Part shown: positions 1 to 8,130 of the stretch, piece after piece | Layout of the letters: every line of letters begins with the position of its first letter | Position numbering within the stretch: the first letter of the stretch is position 1 | Source: Paraburkholderia sp. FT54 | Lineage (GTDB): Bacteria > Pseudomonadota > Gammaproteobacteria > Burkholderiales > Burkholderiaceae | NCBI RefSeq assembly: GCF_031585635.1 | Contig: NZ_CP134196.1 | Location: 62,001-126,000, forward strand | DNA length: 64,000 bases | Direction: 5' to 3' | The notes under the pieces: model-generated | Seen by the model: only the letters and a program-made list of their open reading frames with translations | What the model was told of the DNA's origin: nothing | Database searches by the model: none | Translations under genes and position numbers: made by a program

Positions 1-1070
1 ACCATTTCGTCGAGGCCGGCGTCGCGTCCGACGAGGCCGGCCTGCACCGCCGCGCCGAGGGCGACCACTTCGTCCGGATTCAAATGTCCGGCGGGCAAGC
101 GGCCGAACATCTTCGAGACCAGCTTGCGGACCATTGGCATGCGCGAAGCGCCGCCGACGAGGATGATCTCGTCGAGCGCGGCGACGGCGATCTTCGAATC
201 GCGCAATGCACGTTCCACTGGTTTGCGCAGTCGTTGCAGCAAGTGCTCGCAGGTGCGCTCCGCGGTGGCTGCGTCGAGTTCGAGCGCGTATTCGTGGTCG
301 CCGATCGTGAGTTGGAGCGTGACGCTTTCGAAGCCGTTCTGCGTGAGCCGGCGCTTCGCGCGTTCGGCTTGCTGATGCAGACGTTGCGCGGCCACTGGCG
401 TGAGCGATTGGATCTTCAGGCCGTTGCGCTGGCAGAACAACTCGACCAATGCTTCCGTGAAATCCTCGCCGCCCAGAAAATTGTCGCCGGTGCTCGCGCG
501 CACTTCCATCACGCCTTCGAAGAAGTCGAGCACGGAGACGTCGAAGGTGCCGCCGCCCAGATCGAAGATCAGAAACTTGCGCTCGCTGTCGCGTTGATGC
601 ACGCCATACGCTAGCGAGGCCGCTGTCGGTTCATTGACGAGGCGCAGCACATTCAGGCCGGCGAGTTCGCCGGCAATGCGCGTGGCTTTGCGTTGTGCGT
701 CGCTGAAATAGGCGGGCACGGCGATCACGGCGTCGCTGACCGTTTCGCCCAGAAACGCTTCGGCATCGGCCTTCAACGACTTGAGCACCAGCGAGGACAA
801 CTCTTCGGGACGCAGCGTCTTCGCGCCGAGCGAGACGCTGCGGCTCGTGCCCATATAGCGTTTGAAGTTGGCGGCGGTGCGCTCCGGATGCGTATGCAAG
901 CGGTCATGAGCGGGGCGGCCGACGAGGATCGAGCCATCGTCGTCGATAGAAACGCACGACGGCGTGAGCATCTCGCCTAACGCATTTGGGACGAGCAGAG
1001 CATGGTTGTCGCGCCAGATTGCGGCGAGACTATGTGTGGTTCCAAGATCGATGCCGATGATCGAAGGCAT
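1..1070 (-). CDS. hscC: Hsp70-family chaperone, HscC-like (3' end outside window)
   Basis: Partial gene: 356 codons from the ATG at 1070 run off the left edge without a stop. The N-terminus shows the Hsp70 phosphate-1 motif (GIDLGTTHS, residues 6-14), followed by NEPTAA near residue 146, the phosphate-2 motif LGGGTFDVS, and the LVGGASRMP connecting motif near residue 300. This is an actin-like ATPase domain. The short loops and the missing DnaK-type insertions point to the HscC class of specialised Hsp70 rather than housekeeping DnaK. The substrate-binding domain lies mostly outside the window. It is the last gene of a leftward series but lies 277 bp from its neighbour, so it probably has its own promoter. 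No J-domain partner is visible here. Sure of Hsp70; HscC is an inference from sequence character. Confidence 0.85.
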   Translation of the reverse strand, partial: MPSIIGIDLGTTHSLAAIWRDNHALLVPNALGEMLTPSCVSIDDDGSILVGRPAHDRLHTHPERTAANFKRYMGTSRSVSLGAKTLRPEELSSLVLKSLKADAEAFLGETVSDAVIAVPAYFSDAQRKATRIAGELAGLNVLRLVNEPTAASLAYGVHQRDSERKFLIFDLGGGTFDVSVLDFFEGVMEVRASTGDNFLGGEDFTEALVELFCQRNGLKIQSLTPVAAQRLHQQAERAKRRLTQNGFESVTLQLTIGDHEYALELDAATAERTCEHLLQRLRKPVERALRDSKIAVAALDEIILVGGASRMPMVRKLVSKMFGRLPAGHLNPDEVVALGAAVQAGLVGRDAGLDEM

Positions 1071-1347
1071 GTACAGTTTCCGATTCGTTTGCGCCCCTCC
1101 ATGAGGAGATCGCCCAAGTTTTCGCTGATCGCGTGGAGCCGGGTGTAGCTCCGTCCAATGGCGATAACGGCAGGGCGCACGCAAACTTGAGCGGCGAGAG
1201 AAACGAAGGCAGTGGAATTCGGACAGGACGATGCGCGGCGCATGACGGCCGCAAGATCGGTTCGAGATAAAAATGCACTGTGCCGCATAGAGGGCGCGGC
1301 ACGGTGAAACGAGCGGGAAGCGTGCTAGGCGAGGCCGCCGCGTGACA

Positions 1348-1809
1348 TCACAACGCTTTGCGATAGACCACGAAGCCCGAGCGGTCCGCAACCTTGTCGT
1401 AAAGCTTCATCGCAGTCTGATTCGTTTCGTGCGTTTGCCAATAAACACGTTGTGAGCCATCGGCTTTGGCACGCTCATACACAGCCTCGATCAACGCCCG
1501 GCCGACGCCTTTGCCGCGTTCGGTGTCGAGGGTGTACAAGTCTTGCAGATAGCAGATCGGTCCTTTCATCGTCGTGTGGCGGTGATACAGAAAATGCACG
1601 AGACCGAGCAACTGGCCGTTGCGTTCGGCCACCATGGCATGCATCGGCTCGTAGCCGTCGAAGAAACGTTCCCAGGTGATTTGCGTGATCTCGCGCGGCA
1701 AGGCGGTTTCGCCCGAGCGGCCATAGAACGCGTTGTAGGCGTCCCATAGTGGCAGCCAGGCATCGAAGTCGCCGGGGACGACGGGGCGGATTTGAATCGA
1801 GTCAGACAT
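1348..1809 (-). CDS. GNAT family N-acetyltransferase
   Basis: 153-aa protein with the acetyl-CoA-binding motif A (RGKGVGRALI) in the second half, preceded by the beta4 strand YLQDLYTLD and followed by a Tyr-containing end (MKLYDKVADRSGF), all typical of GNAT enzymes. These transfer acetyl from acetyl-CoA to an amine or small molecule. The substrate cannot be read from sequence. The ATG at 1809 was chosen over an upstream in-frame ATG because AAGGAA lies at the right distance and homologous N-termini start with a strand like IQIRPV. It lies downstream of the flavin oxidase gene on the same strand, about 210 bp away, so co-transcription is possible but not evident. Confidence 0.85.
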   Translation of the reverse strand: MSDSIQIRPVVPGDFDAWLPLWDAYNAFYGRSGETALPREITQITWERFFDGYEPMHAMVAERNGQLLGLVHFLYHRHTTMKGPICYLQDLYTLDTERGKGVGRALIEAVYERAKADGSQRVYWQTHETNQTAMKLYDKVADRSGFVVYRKAL

Positions 1810-2018
1810 GTGCGGTTCCTTGTTGAGGGAAGACTCTCGATCCGTCTTCGGGCGATATCGATCTCGATCCGGCATTGCCGGATGAGTGAAGGGGAAATAC
1901 ATCAGCTATAAAACAGCACGACCGAAGCGGCACAATCGTCGATGCTAGCGCGCGGTGAACTATCTGATTGCGCGGCTCAGTTACTCATCGTCACTGTGCG
2001 CCGCTGCGCGCAAACCGT

Positions 2019-3122
2019 TCAGGCCGTCTCGGCTCTGAGCCATCGCGCGAGCGTGGCGTCGTCGTCCGTTTCCAGTGCTTCCGCGATACGCCGTCCCACC
2101 GCCGCGCCGAACTTATATCCATGCCCGGAGCAAGCCGACACCACCAGCGTGTTGCCGATGCGCTTCGAAAAGAAACGCTGATCCGCCGTGAACGTGTACG
2201 CGCAGGTCTTTACTTCGGATACCGTATATTCGTCGATGCGGCCGAACGGCGGCGCAAACAGCCGGCGTAAGTGGTCGCCTTCACCGGGTGCAGCAATGCG
2301 ATTCGCGTCAGGGTCCGGGGTGCGCGCCTTGTTGATGCCGGCGCCAAACTTCAGACCAATGCCGTCGATCGGCGGGAGCACATAGCCGTCGCTCGCTCCG
2401 CCGATATCGACAATCGCGGGCGCCTTCGACCACGCGTCTACCAGATCCGCGGGCGGGTCCAGATACGCGACGGTGTTGCGATACGTCATCAGGTTTTCGG
2501 CAAGCGCGGGAAACAGTTGCAGCGTCCATGCGCCCGCGGTGACCACGAGCCGGTCGGCATGCACGGTCACGTCGTTTTCGATGCGCACGGAAGCGCTGTG
2601 CGGATCGACCGCGAGCACCCTGGTGTGCATGCGAATGTCGACGCCGCGCATCTTGAGCCACGCCTTCATATCGTGTGCAATGCGTTCGCTGAGCAGTGCG
2701 CCGCCGTCGTGATCGAGATATGCGTAACGAAACGTGTCTGGATCGAGAAAAGGGTAACGCGCAGCGGCGTCGCGCGGTTCGAGCCCTTCATACTCGAATC
2801 CCATCCGGTCGAGGCCGTTACGGAACTGTTCCGCGCCATCGCCCGCGAATTGCGAAATGCCGAGCACGCCGCAATTCGCATAGTGGGACACGCCGAGATC
2901 GTTCCACAGCAGATCCCAGCTGTCGAACGCCTCTTCGATGTTTTGCGCATAACCGTCTGCATCACCATATGCGCGACGAATCATGCGATGCCGGTCGCCC
3001 GACGCGGCGAGTGGATTTGGAATCGAGCCCTGCTCGATCAGCGTGATGTCATGTCCCTGTTTCGAGAGCGACCACGCCGTGCTCAAACCGGCGATGCCCG
3101 CGCCTACGATCGTTACCCGCAT
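2019..3122 (-). CDS. SolA/monomeric sarcosine oxidase-type FAD-dependent amino acid oxidase
   Basis: 367 aa. An N-terminal Rossmann FAD motif (VGAGIAGLSTAWSLSKQG, with the acidic E of LIEQ closing the fold) identifies the DAO/glycine oxidase superfamily. The sequence TCAYTFT places Cys307 where monomeric sarcosine oxidase and N-methyltryptophan oxidase (SolA) attach FAD covalently. Such enzymes oxidatively demethylate N-methyl amino acids, giving H2O2 and formaldehyde or imine. The start is supported by GGGGGAG five bases upstream. The actual substrate is uncertain; an N-methyl amino acid is the best family-based guess. The small DUF3562 gene is directly upstream on the same strand. Confidence 0.85.
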   Translation of the reverse strand: MRVTIVGAGIAGLSTAWSLSKQGHDITLIEQGSIPNPLAASGDRHRMIRRAYGDADGYAQNIEEAFDSWDLLWNDLGVSHYANCGVLGISQFAGDGAEQFRNGLDRMGFEYEGLEPRDAAARYPFLDPDTFRYAYLDHDGGALLSERIAHDMKAWLKMRGVDIRMHTRVLAVDPHSASVRIENDVTVHADRLVVTAGAWTLQLFPALAENLMTYRNTVAYLDPPADLVDAWSKAPAIVDIGGASDGYVLPPIDGIGLKFGAGINKARTPDPDANRIAAPGEGDHLRRLFAPPFGRIDEYTVSEVKTCAYTFTADQRFFSKRIGNTLVVSACSGHGYKFGAAVGRRIAEALETDDDATLARWLRAETA

Positions 3123-3260
3123 GCCAACTCCCCCGAGTCGATGGTTCTGGGCCAGAGTCTATCAGTGGGAAAAAATCGGTGCGCGTTATGTGAATTTTTG
3201 CGCGAGTCGGTCGAGGCGATAAAGCGCTTCAGCAGGCGGTGGTCTCCGCGCGCCGCCGTG

Positions 3261-3464
3261 TCAGTGTTTGCGATTCGAACTATCGCGAAGCTGGCTGCGC
3301 ACTTTTTTTGCGGCGAAGAGCGGCACGTAGTCGAATACACGCGCGTCGTGCCGATAGTTGGCCAAGGTGTCTGCGTACATCTTGGAGACCGTTTCCGTCG
3401 GCGTGTCGGTTTCCTCGGCGATGCTTTTCACTAATTCATCTACATTAGGCTCGGGTTGCGACAT
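3261..3464 (-). CDS. DUF3562-like small protein
   Basis: 67-aa soluble protein rich in charged residues, with the pattern ETVSKMYADTLANYR followed by ARVFDYVPLFAAKKVR. I recognise this as the DUF3562 type common in Burkholderiales, which has no known function. The second ATG (3464) was chosen because the region upstream has no protein-like character. It sits between the DMT exporter and the flavin oxidase, all leftward; the gap of about 140 bp to the oxidase leaves room for a separate promoter. Function unknown. Confidence 0.7.
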   Translation of the reverse strand: MSQPEPNVDELVKSIAEETDTPTETVSKMYADTLANYRHDARVFDYVPLFAAKKVRSQLRDSSNRKH

Positions 3465-3640
3465 AGATATCTCCGTGGATGCAGGCAGGTTGGGCGGATG
3501 AAAGGGAGACAACAGGAGTTTCATTACAGGATGCGATGCGCCACGATGCCAATTGAATCGGCCTATCGCATGATTTTTTTTCAGAGAGATTTTTGTCTTG
3601 CGATGCAGCAACCACCCATGCGGCGTGGCCAGCCAAAAAA

Positions 3641-4705
3641 TCAATGCGTATGCCGGTGATGAATGTCCGGGAAATGTGCATGCGCGTGCGTAATGGGTGC
3701 ATGGCAATGCGGATGGGTGTGCGGCTCGTCGCCGTCCCATGCGAAATCATGCTCGTGCTGATGATGCGCGTCATGCCGGTGGCGATGCGAGTGCTCGAGC
3801 GGATCGTGCGTGTGCGGATGCACATGACGTTCGCGAATGTGCAGCCACACGCCCAGCGTCATCAGCGCGGCGGCGAGCCAGAATAGCGGCGGCGGCAGTT
3901 CCGGCCACAACAGCCACGACAAGGTCACGCCGAAAAGCGGCGCGACCGAGAAATAAGCACCGGTTCGCGCGGTGCCGAGATTGCGCAGCGCGACGACGAA
4001 CAGCACGAGACTGACTCCGTAGCCCGCAAAGCCTGTGAGTATGGCGAGCGCGACGGTCGAGAGCTTCGGCCACGCGGCGCCGAGGATGAGCGCGAGCGCC
4101 ACGTTGACCGACCCGGCCACGAGTCCTTTTATGCAGGCGATGAACATGGCATCGTGCGCCGACACCTTGCGAGTGAGGTTGTTGTCGACGGCCCAGCATG
4201 CGCACGCGCCGACCAGCAGCAGCGTACCCGGCGCCAGTCCCGCTGCGCCGGGCTGCCACGACAGCGCCACACCGCCGGCGACGATCGCGGCCATGCCGAG
4301 GAATACCTGCATATCGACGTTCTCGCGAAACACCATCCACGCGATCAGCGCGGTGAATGCGCCTTCCAGATTCAGCAGCAGTGAGCCGGTGGCGGCCGGC
4401 GTCGTTTGCAAGCCCAGCATCAATAGAGCGGGTCCTGCGACGCCACCGGCTGCGATCGCGCCGCCCAGCCATGGGACATCACGTGATGGGAAATGGCTGT
4501 GGCCGGTCGGCTGCCCGGCGCCGCCGCCTTTCACCCGGCGCGCCAGGATCAACACGGCAAGGCCGCAGCCGCTGCCGAGATAAAACAGCCCGGCAAGCAG
4601 GAACGGCGAGAGCGAGCCGAGCAGCGCTTTGGCGAGCGGTGTTGTCGCGCCGAACAGGGCGGCGGCGAGCAAGGCAGTGAATGCGGCGTTGAAGCGGGTA
4701 GGCAT
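3641..4705 (-). CDS. DMT (EamA) family transporter with 24-histidine C-terminal tail
   Basis: 354 aa. Residues 1-288 form two EamA repeats with about ten hydrophobic helices (for example FTALLAAALFGATTPLAKAL at the start). This is the drug/metabolite exporter fold of the inner membrane. Residues 289-354 are a soluble tail in which 24 of 66 residues are His, in alternating HxH runs plus one Cys, ending in HHRHTH. Such tails bind Ni, Zn, Co or Cu in other transporters, so metal export or metal sensing is an inference. No Shine-Dalgarno is obvious before the ATG at 4705. It faces the DUF1295 gene divergently across 263 bp. Confidence 0.85.
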   Translation of the reverse strand: MPTRFNAAFTALLAAALFGATTPLAKALLGSLSPFLLAGLFYLGSGCGLAVLILARRVKGGGAGQPTGHSHFPSRDVPWLGGAIAAGGVAGPALLMLGLQTTPAATGSLLLNLEGAFTALIAWMVFRENVDMQVFLGMAAIVAGGVALSWQPGAAGLAPGTLLLVGACACWAVDNNLTRKVSAHDAMFIACIKGLVAGSVNVALALILGAAWPKLSTVALAILTGFAGYGVSLVLFVVALRNLGTARTGAYFSVAPLFGVTLSWLLWPELPPPLFWLAAALMTLGVWLHIRERHVHPHTHDPLEHSHRHRHDAHHQHEHDFAWDGDEPHTHPHCHAPITHAHAHFPDIHHRHTH

Positions 4706-4968
4706 GAGGGAGTTCGCGTGGGAGCGGGTGTTGCGGACACGATAACGCTAACCGGGTCGCGCTGCTTGGGTCGCCGGCAAGCTTCGCTGGACAGGCGCTG
4801 CGATGGGAAATCCACGAAAGCGGCGTTTCAGGCGCGTGCCGCAGCGGCCGGATCAGTTGGGCAAGCCGGGCTGCGCCTCGCCGGGCGACAAGGATTCGCG
4901 GGCGTGCCGCGTGCATCCGATGCAGCCGTCGTAGCGTATAAGCAGCATCGTCGTCGAATGAGGAAAGC

Positions 4969-5745
4969 ATGCCGCCACTTGCCGCCGCCGTGATTGCACT
5001 AGTCGGGCTCATCGTGATCTTCAGCGCCGTCTGGGGGTGGCAGTTGAGGAGCGAAAACGCCGGCATGGTCGATCCCATCTGGGCGTACTCGCTCGGCCTC
5101 GTGGCGGTGCTGTACGCGATACTCGGCACAGGCAACCCCTTCGCCCGCGCGCTGACCGCGCTGGGCGGTCTGATCTGGGGCGTGCGGCTCGGTACGCATC
5201 TGTGGAAACGCAACGCCGGCAAGCCGGAAGACGCGCGCTATCGCCGCTTTCGCGAAGAATGGGGCGACCGGGCGGCAACCAGGATGTTCTGGTTTTTCCA
5301 GTTGCAAGTCGTGATTTCGATGTTGCTGTCGATCGCGTTTCTGGTGCCGTCATACCGCGACACTGCGCCGGCCGCCGGATTGATCGTGCTGGCCGTCGTG
5401 GTGTGGATCGTCTCCGTGGCCGGCGAAGCCATGGCCGACCGCCAGTTGCAAAACTTCAAGGCCGTACCGGCCAATCGCGAGGCCGTGTGCCGCGTCGGCT
5501 TGTGGCGTTACTCCCGGCATCCGAATTACTTCTTTGAATGCGTGCATTGGCTCGCGTATATCGCGTTGTCTGTCGGCACGCCGTGGGGTTGGTTCACGCT
5601 GTTGCCGCCGGGGCTGATGGCGTTTCTGTTGCTGAACCTCTCCGGCATTCCGCTGCTGGAAGCAAGCATGGCGAAACGGCGTCCCGCTTACGCCGACTAC
5701 ATGCGCACCACCAGCGCGCTGATTCCGTGGCCGCCGCGGCATTGA
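4969..5745 (+). CDS. DUF1295 membrane protein (steroid 5-alpha-reductase-like)
   Basis: 258 aa with about seven hydrophobic segments. The C-terminal half carries the reductase-type signature: GLWRYSRHPNYFFE (residues 177-190), then VHWLAYI and an ending with ADYMRTTSALIPWPP, as in DUF1295 and ICMT-like enzymes. Family members are NAD(P)H-linked double-bond reductases or methyltransferases acting on membrane lipids. GAGGAAAGC precedes the ATG. The next gene, a Cfa-like methyltransferase, follows after 65 bp on the same strand. This pairing is also seen in bacterial lipid-modification clusters and suggests a shared fatty-acyl substrate. Confidence 0.85.
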   Translation: MPPLAAAVIALVGLIVIFSAVWGWQLRSENAGMVDPIWAYSLGLVAVLYAILGTGNPFARALTALGGLIWGVRLGTHLWKRNAGKPEDARYRRFREEWGDRAATRMFWFFQLQVVISMLLSIAFLVPSYRDTAPAAGLIVLAVVVWIVSVAGEAMADRQLQNFKAVPANREAVCRVGLWRYSRHPNYFFECVHWLAYIALSVGTPWGWFTLLPPGLMAFLLLNLSGIPLLEASMAKRRPAYADYMRTTSALIPWPPRH

Positions 5746-5810
5746 AGAAGCAACCGGGGCGCCACTGCGCCTTCGCAAGAGTCCAGAAGAAACGCCAGGG
5801 AGTCAGCCTT

Positions 5811-6914
5811 ATGAGCCTTTCCACCACCGACCACACCGTGCCGCCGCCGTCGCCCGCCGAGCCCGGCGACGGCTGGCTCATTCAGAGCTGCGAACGCGGC
5901 TGGCTGCCCGACGCCGCGATCCGCTTCGGCATGCGTCGGTTGATGCGCCGGCGCCTGCGCGACGAGGCGGTCGACAACGGCGAGTTGCGCGCGCAACGGC
6001 TCAACCGTTTGCTCGACGATCTGCGCGCGAGTCCGATCGCCATCGAAACGCAAGCCGCTAACGCGCAACACTATGAGTTGCCGGCGTCTTTCTTCCATGC
6101 GCATCTCGGGCCGCATCTGAAGTATTCGTGTTGCCTGTACCCGACCGGCACGGAGACGCTCGCGCAAGCCGAGGCGACCATGTTCGAATGCTATGCCGAG
6201 CGCGCGGAACTCACCGACGGTCAGCGGATTCTCGATCTCGGTTGCGGCTGGGGTTCGCTGTCGTTATGGCTCGCGGCGAGTTATCCGAACGCGCGAATCG
6301 TCGCGCTATCGAACTCGCATGGGCAGCGCGCGTTCATCGAAGCGCGCGCGGTGGAGGCGGGTTTGCACAACCTCTCGGTGGTGACGGGCAATATCGTCGA
6401 TTTCGAATTCGACGACGCGCAGCTTGGCCGCGGCTTCGATCGCGTGGTGTCGATCGAGATGTTCGAGCATATGAAGAACTACGGCTTGCTGCTCGCGAAA
6501 ATCGCCCGCTGGATGCGCGACGATGCGAAGCTATTCGTGCATATCTTCGTGCATCGCACGCTTGCGTATCACTTCCAGGTGCAGGACGGCAGCGACTGGA
6601 TGTCGAAGTACTTTTTCACCGGTGGCACCATGCCGTCGGAGGCGCTGCTGCTCAATTTCCAGGACGATCTGCGGATCGAGCGGCAGTGGTGGGTGAGCGG
6701 CACGCATTACGAGCGCACGGCGAACCATTGGCTCGCCGCGCTCGACGCCGCGCGTGATCGCGTGATGCCGGTGCTGGTCGACAGCTACGGCACGCGCGAT
6801 GCGGCAGTGTGGCTGCAACGGTGGCGCATGTTTTATATGGCCGTGGCGGAACTGTTCGGCTACGCGAACGGCAACGAGTGGGGCGTCGGGCACTATCGGT
6901 TCGTAAAGCGTTGA
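5811..6914 (+). CDS. Cyclopropane-fatty-acyl-phospholipid synthase family SAM methyltransferase
   Basis: 367 aa. It carries SAM motif I (ILDLGCGWG, from residue 140), preceded by the Cfa-type YSCCLY with Cys107-Cys108 and followed by SIEMFEHMKNY, FVHIFVH and THYERTANHW. These match the catalytic Cys, Glu, His and Tyr neighbourhoods of E. coli Cfa. The N-terminus (GWLPDAAIRFGMRRLMRRRL) is typical of a second Cfa class found in Burkholderiales, which need not make cyclopropanes. Methylation of unsaturated acyl chains is the expected chemistry. The start at 5811 gives the usual length; longer in-frame extensions overlap the upstream gene and are implausible. Probably co-transcribed with the DUF1295 gene. 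Confidence 0.88.
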   Translation: MSLSTTDHTVPPPSPAEPGDGWLIQSCERGWLPDAAIRFGMRRLMRRRLRDEAVDNGELRAQRLNRLLDDLRASPIAIETQAANAQHYELPASFFHAHLGPHLKYSCCLYPTGTETLAQAEATMFECYAERAELTDGQRILDLGCGWGSLSLWLAASYPNARIVALSNSHGQRAFIEARAVEAGLHNLSVVTGNIVDFEFDDAQLGRGFDRVVSIEMFEHMKNYGLLLAKIARWMRDDAKLFVHIFVHRTLAYHFQVQDGSDWMSKYFFTGGTMPSEALLLNFQDDLRIERQWWVSGTHYERTANHWLAALDAARDRVMPVLVDSYGTRDAAVWLQRWRMFYMAVAELFGYANGNEWGVGHYRFVKR

Positions 6915-7481
6915 ACGGCGGCTGACCAACTACGTTAAGCGCCAGGCGCGACGCGCTGCGCGGGTTGTCTTTAATTGTATTTTCACGCTCGGCTTCGTAC
7001 TGGCGATCGTCTCGCGGCGTTGCCCGGCCATTTATCGAGTCGGCGGAAACTGCGCAGTCATCCGGGCATCCAACCCTTACGCGCATCTCGAGGCAGCGGA
7101 GCCCCGTCTGATCGAACTGCCTGGCGACAGCGGCGGAAATGCGCCATAGCAACGACAATGGCGTTCCGACCACCGTGTGCCCATGTCGCAACCAACCCGC
7201 CTGGAATCGCCAATGACCGCCCCGATCCCCTTCGTCCGCGCTGCTTTAGGACCACCGCCGCGCGTGACCTGGCGGGCCGTTCATCGTATTCGCCGCGATT
7301 GATGCATCGGCCTCTCTAAGCAGGCGGCCGCGAAACAGGCTGCAAACATGGAATTAAGCGCCCGGCGGAATAAAGCGGCACACTCGGGCGTTTGCTTATG
7401 CATCGGCGCGCCTGGATGTGCTGCGGCATTGCCGGATTTTCAAACAGCTTTCGCAGCAATGCCGCTGCGGACGGAACGATC
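6915..7481. other. 567-bp intergenic stretch without a recognisable gene
   Basis: No reading frame here on either strand has protein-like composition, and I see no terminator with a T-tract and no repeat. A short AT-rich patch around 6968-6985 is the only candidate promoter-like segment for the cytochrome gene downstream. Confidence 0.5.
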
Positions 7482-8081
7482 ATGAACACGCACGGCGACT
7501 CTTTGACCGATTCGACCGGCACCTCAGTGCCGTCGCGCTATACCCGCACGGCCATGGTTCTGCACTGGCTGATCGCGCTGCTGATGATCGTCAACGTGGT
7601 GCTCGGCCTGAGCGCGGATTCGTTGCCGGACGACTGGGTGCGCCCGGTGGTCGACACCCACAAGTCGATCGGTATCACGGTGCTCGGTCTCGCGCTCATG
7701 CGCATCTTGTGGCGTGTGTCGCACAAACCGCCGCCGTTGCCGCGCGAGTTTCCGTCGTGGGAAAAGATCGCCGCGCACGTTGCGCATTTCCTGCTGTATC
7801 TGCTGATGATTGCGCTGCCGCTGTCTGGCTGGCTGCACGATTCCGCATGGAAAGACGCGGCGACGCATCCCATGCGCCTGTTCGACCTGTTTCCGTGGCC
7901 GCGTATCGGCTATGTGATGAAGCTCGATCCGGCGCTGAAAGAGACGTTGCACGACCGCTTCGGCGCTTTGCATACCTGGCTTGGCTACGCGCTCTATGCG
8001 CTGCTGGCAATGCATATCGGTGGCGCGTTGAAGCATCAGTGGATCGATCGCAAGTCGGTTCTGAAGCGCATGGTGCCGTAA
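7482..8081 (+). CDS. Cytochrome b561
   Basis: 199-aa integral membrane protein with four hydrophobic helices and the cytochrome b561 pattern: RYTRTAMVLHWLIALLM (first haem His), VDTHKSIGI (second), AHVAHFLLYLLM, and LHTWLGYALYALLAMHIGGALKHQ, whose His residues complete the two haem b sites. Bacterial members move electrons from quinol or superoxide across the inner membrane. The ATG at 7482 was chosen over one 90 bp upstream because homologues begin shortly before RYTRTAMVLHW. The GT2 gene follows 49 bp downstream on the same strand, though a functional link is not evident. Confidence 0.9.
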   Translation: MNTHGDSLTDSTGTSVPSRYTRTAMVLHWLIALLMIVNVVLGLSADSLPDDWVRPVVDTHKSIGITVLGLALMRILWRVSHKPPPLPREFPSWEKIAAHVAHFLLYLLMIALPLSGWLHDSAWKDAATHPMRLFDLFPWPRIGYVMKLDPALKETLHDRFGALHTWLGYALYALLAMHIGGALKHQWIDRKSVLKRMVP

Positions 8082-8130
8082 GCGCCGCGTTCACCTATTA
8101 ACCGCAACATCGACAAACCCGGCAGTCATC

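Noticed and set aside
2271..3434. 387-codon plus-strand open frame opposite the flavin oxidase
   Set aside because: Overlaps an intact enzyme with all motifs; its own translation has no recognisable feature.
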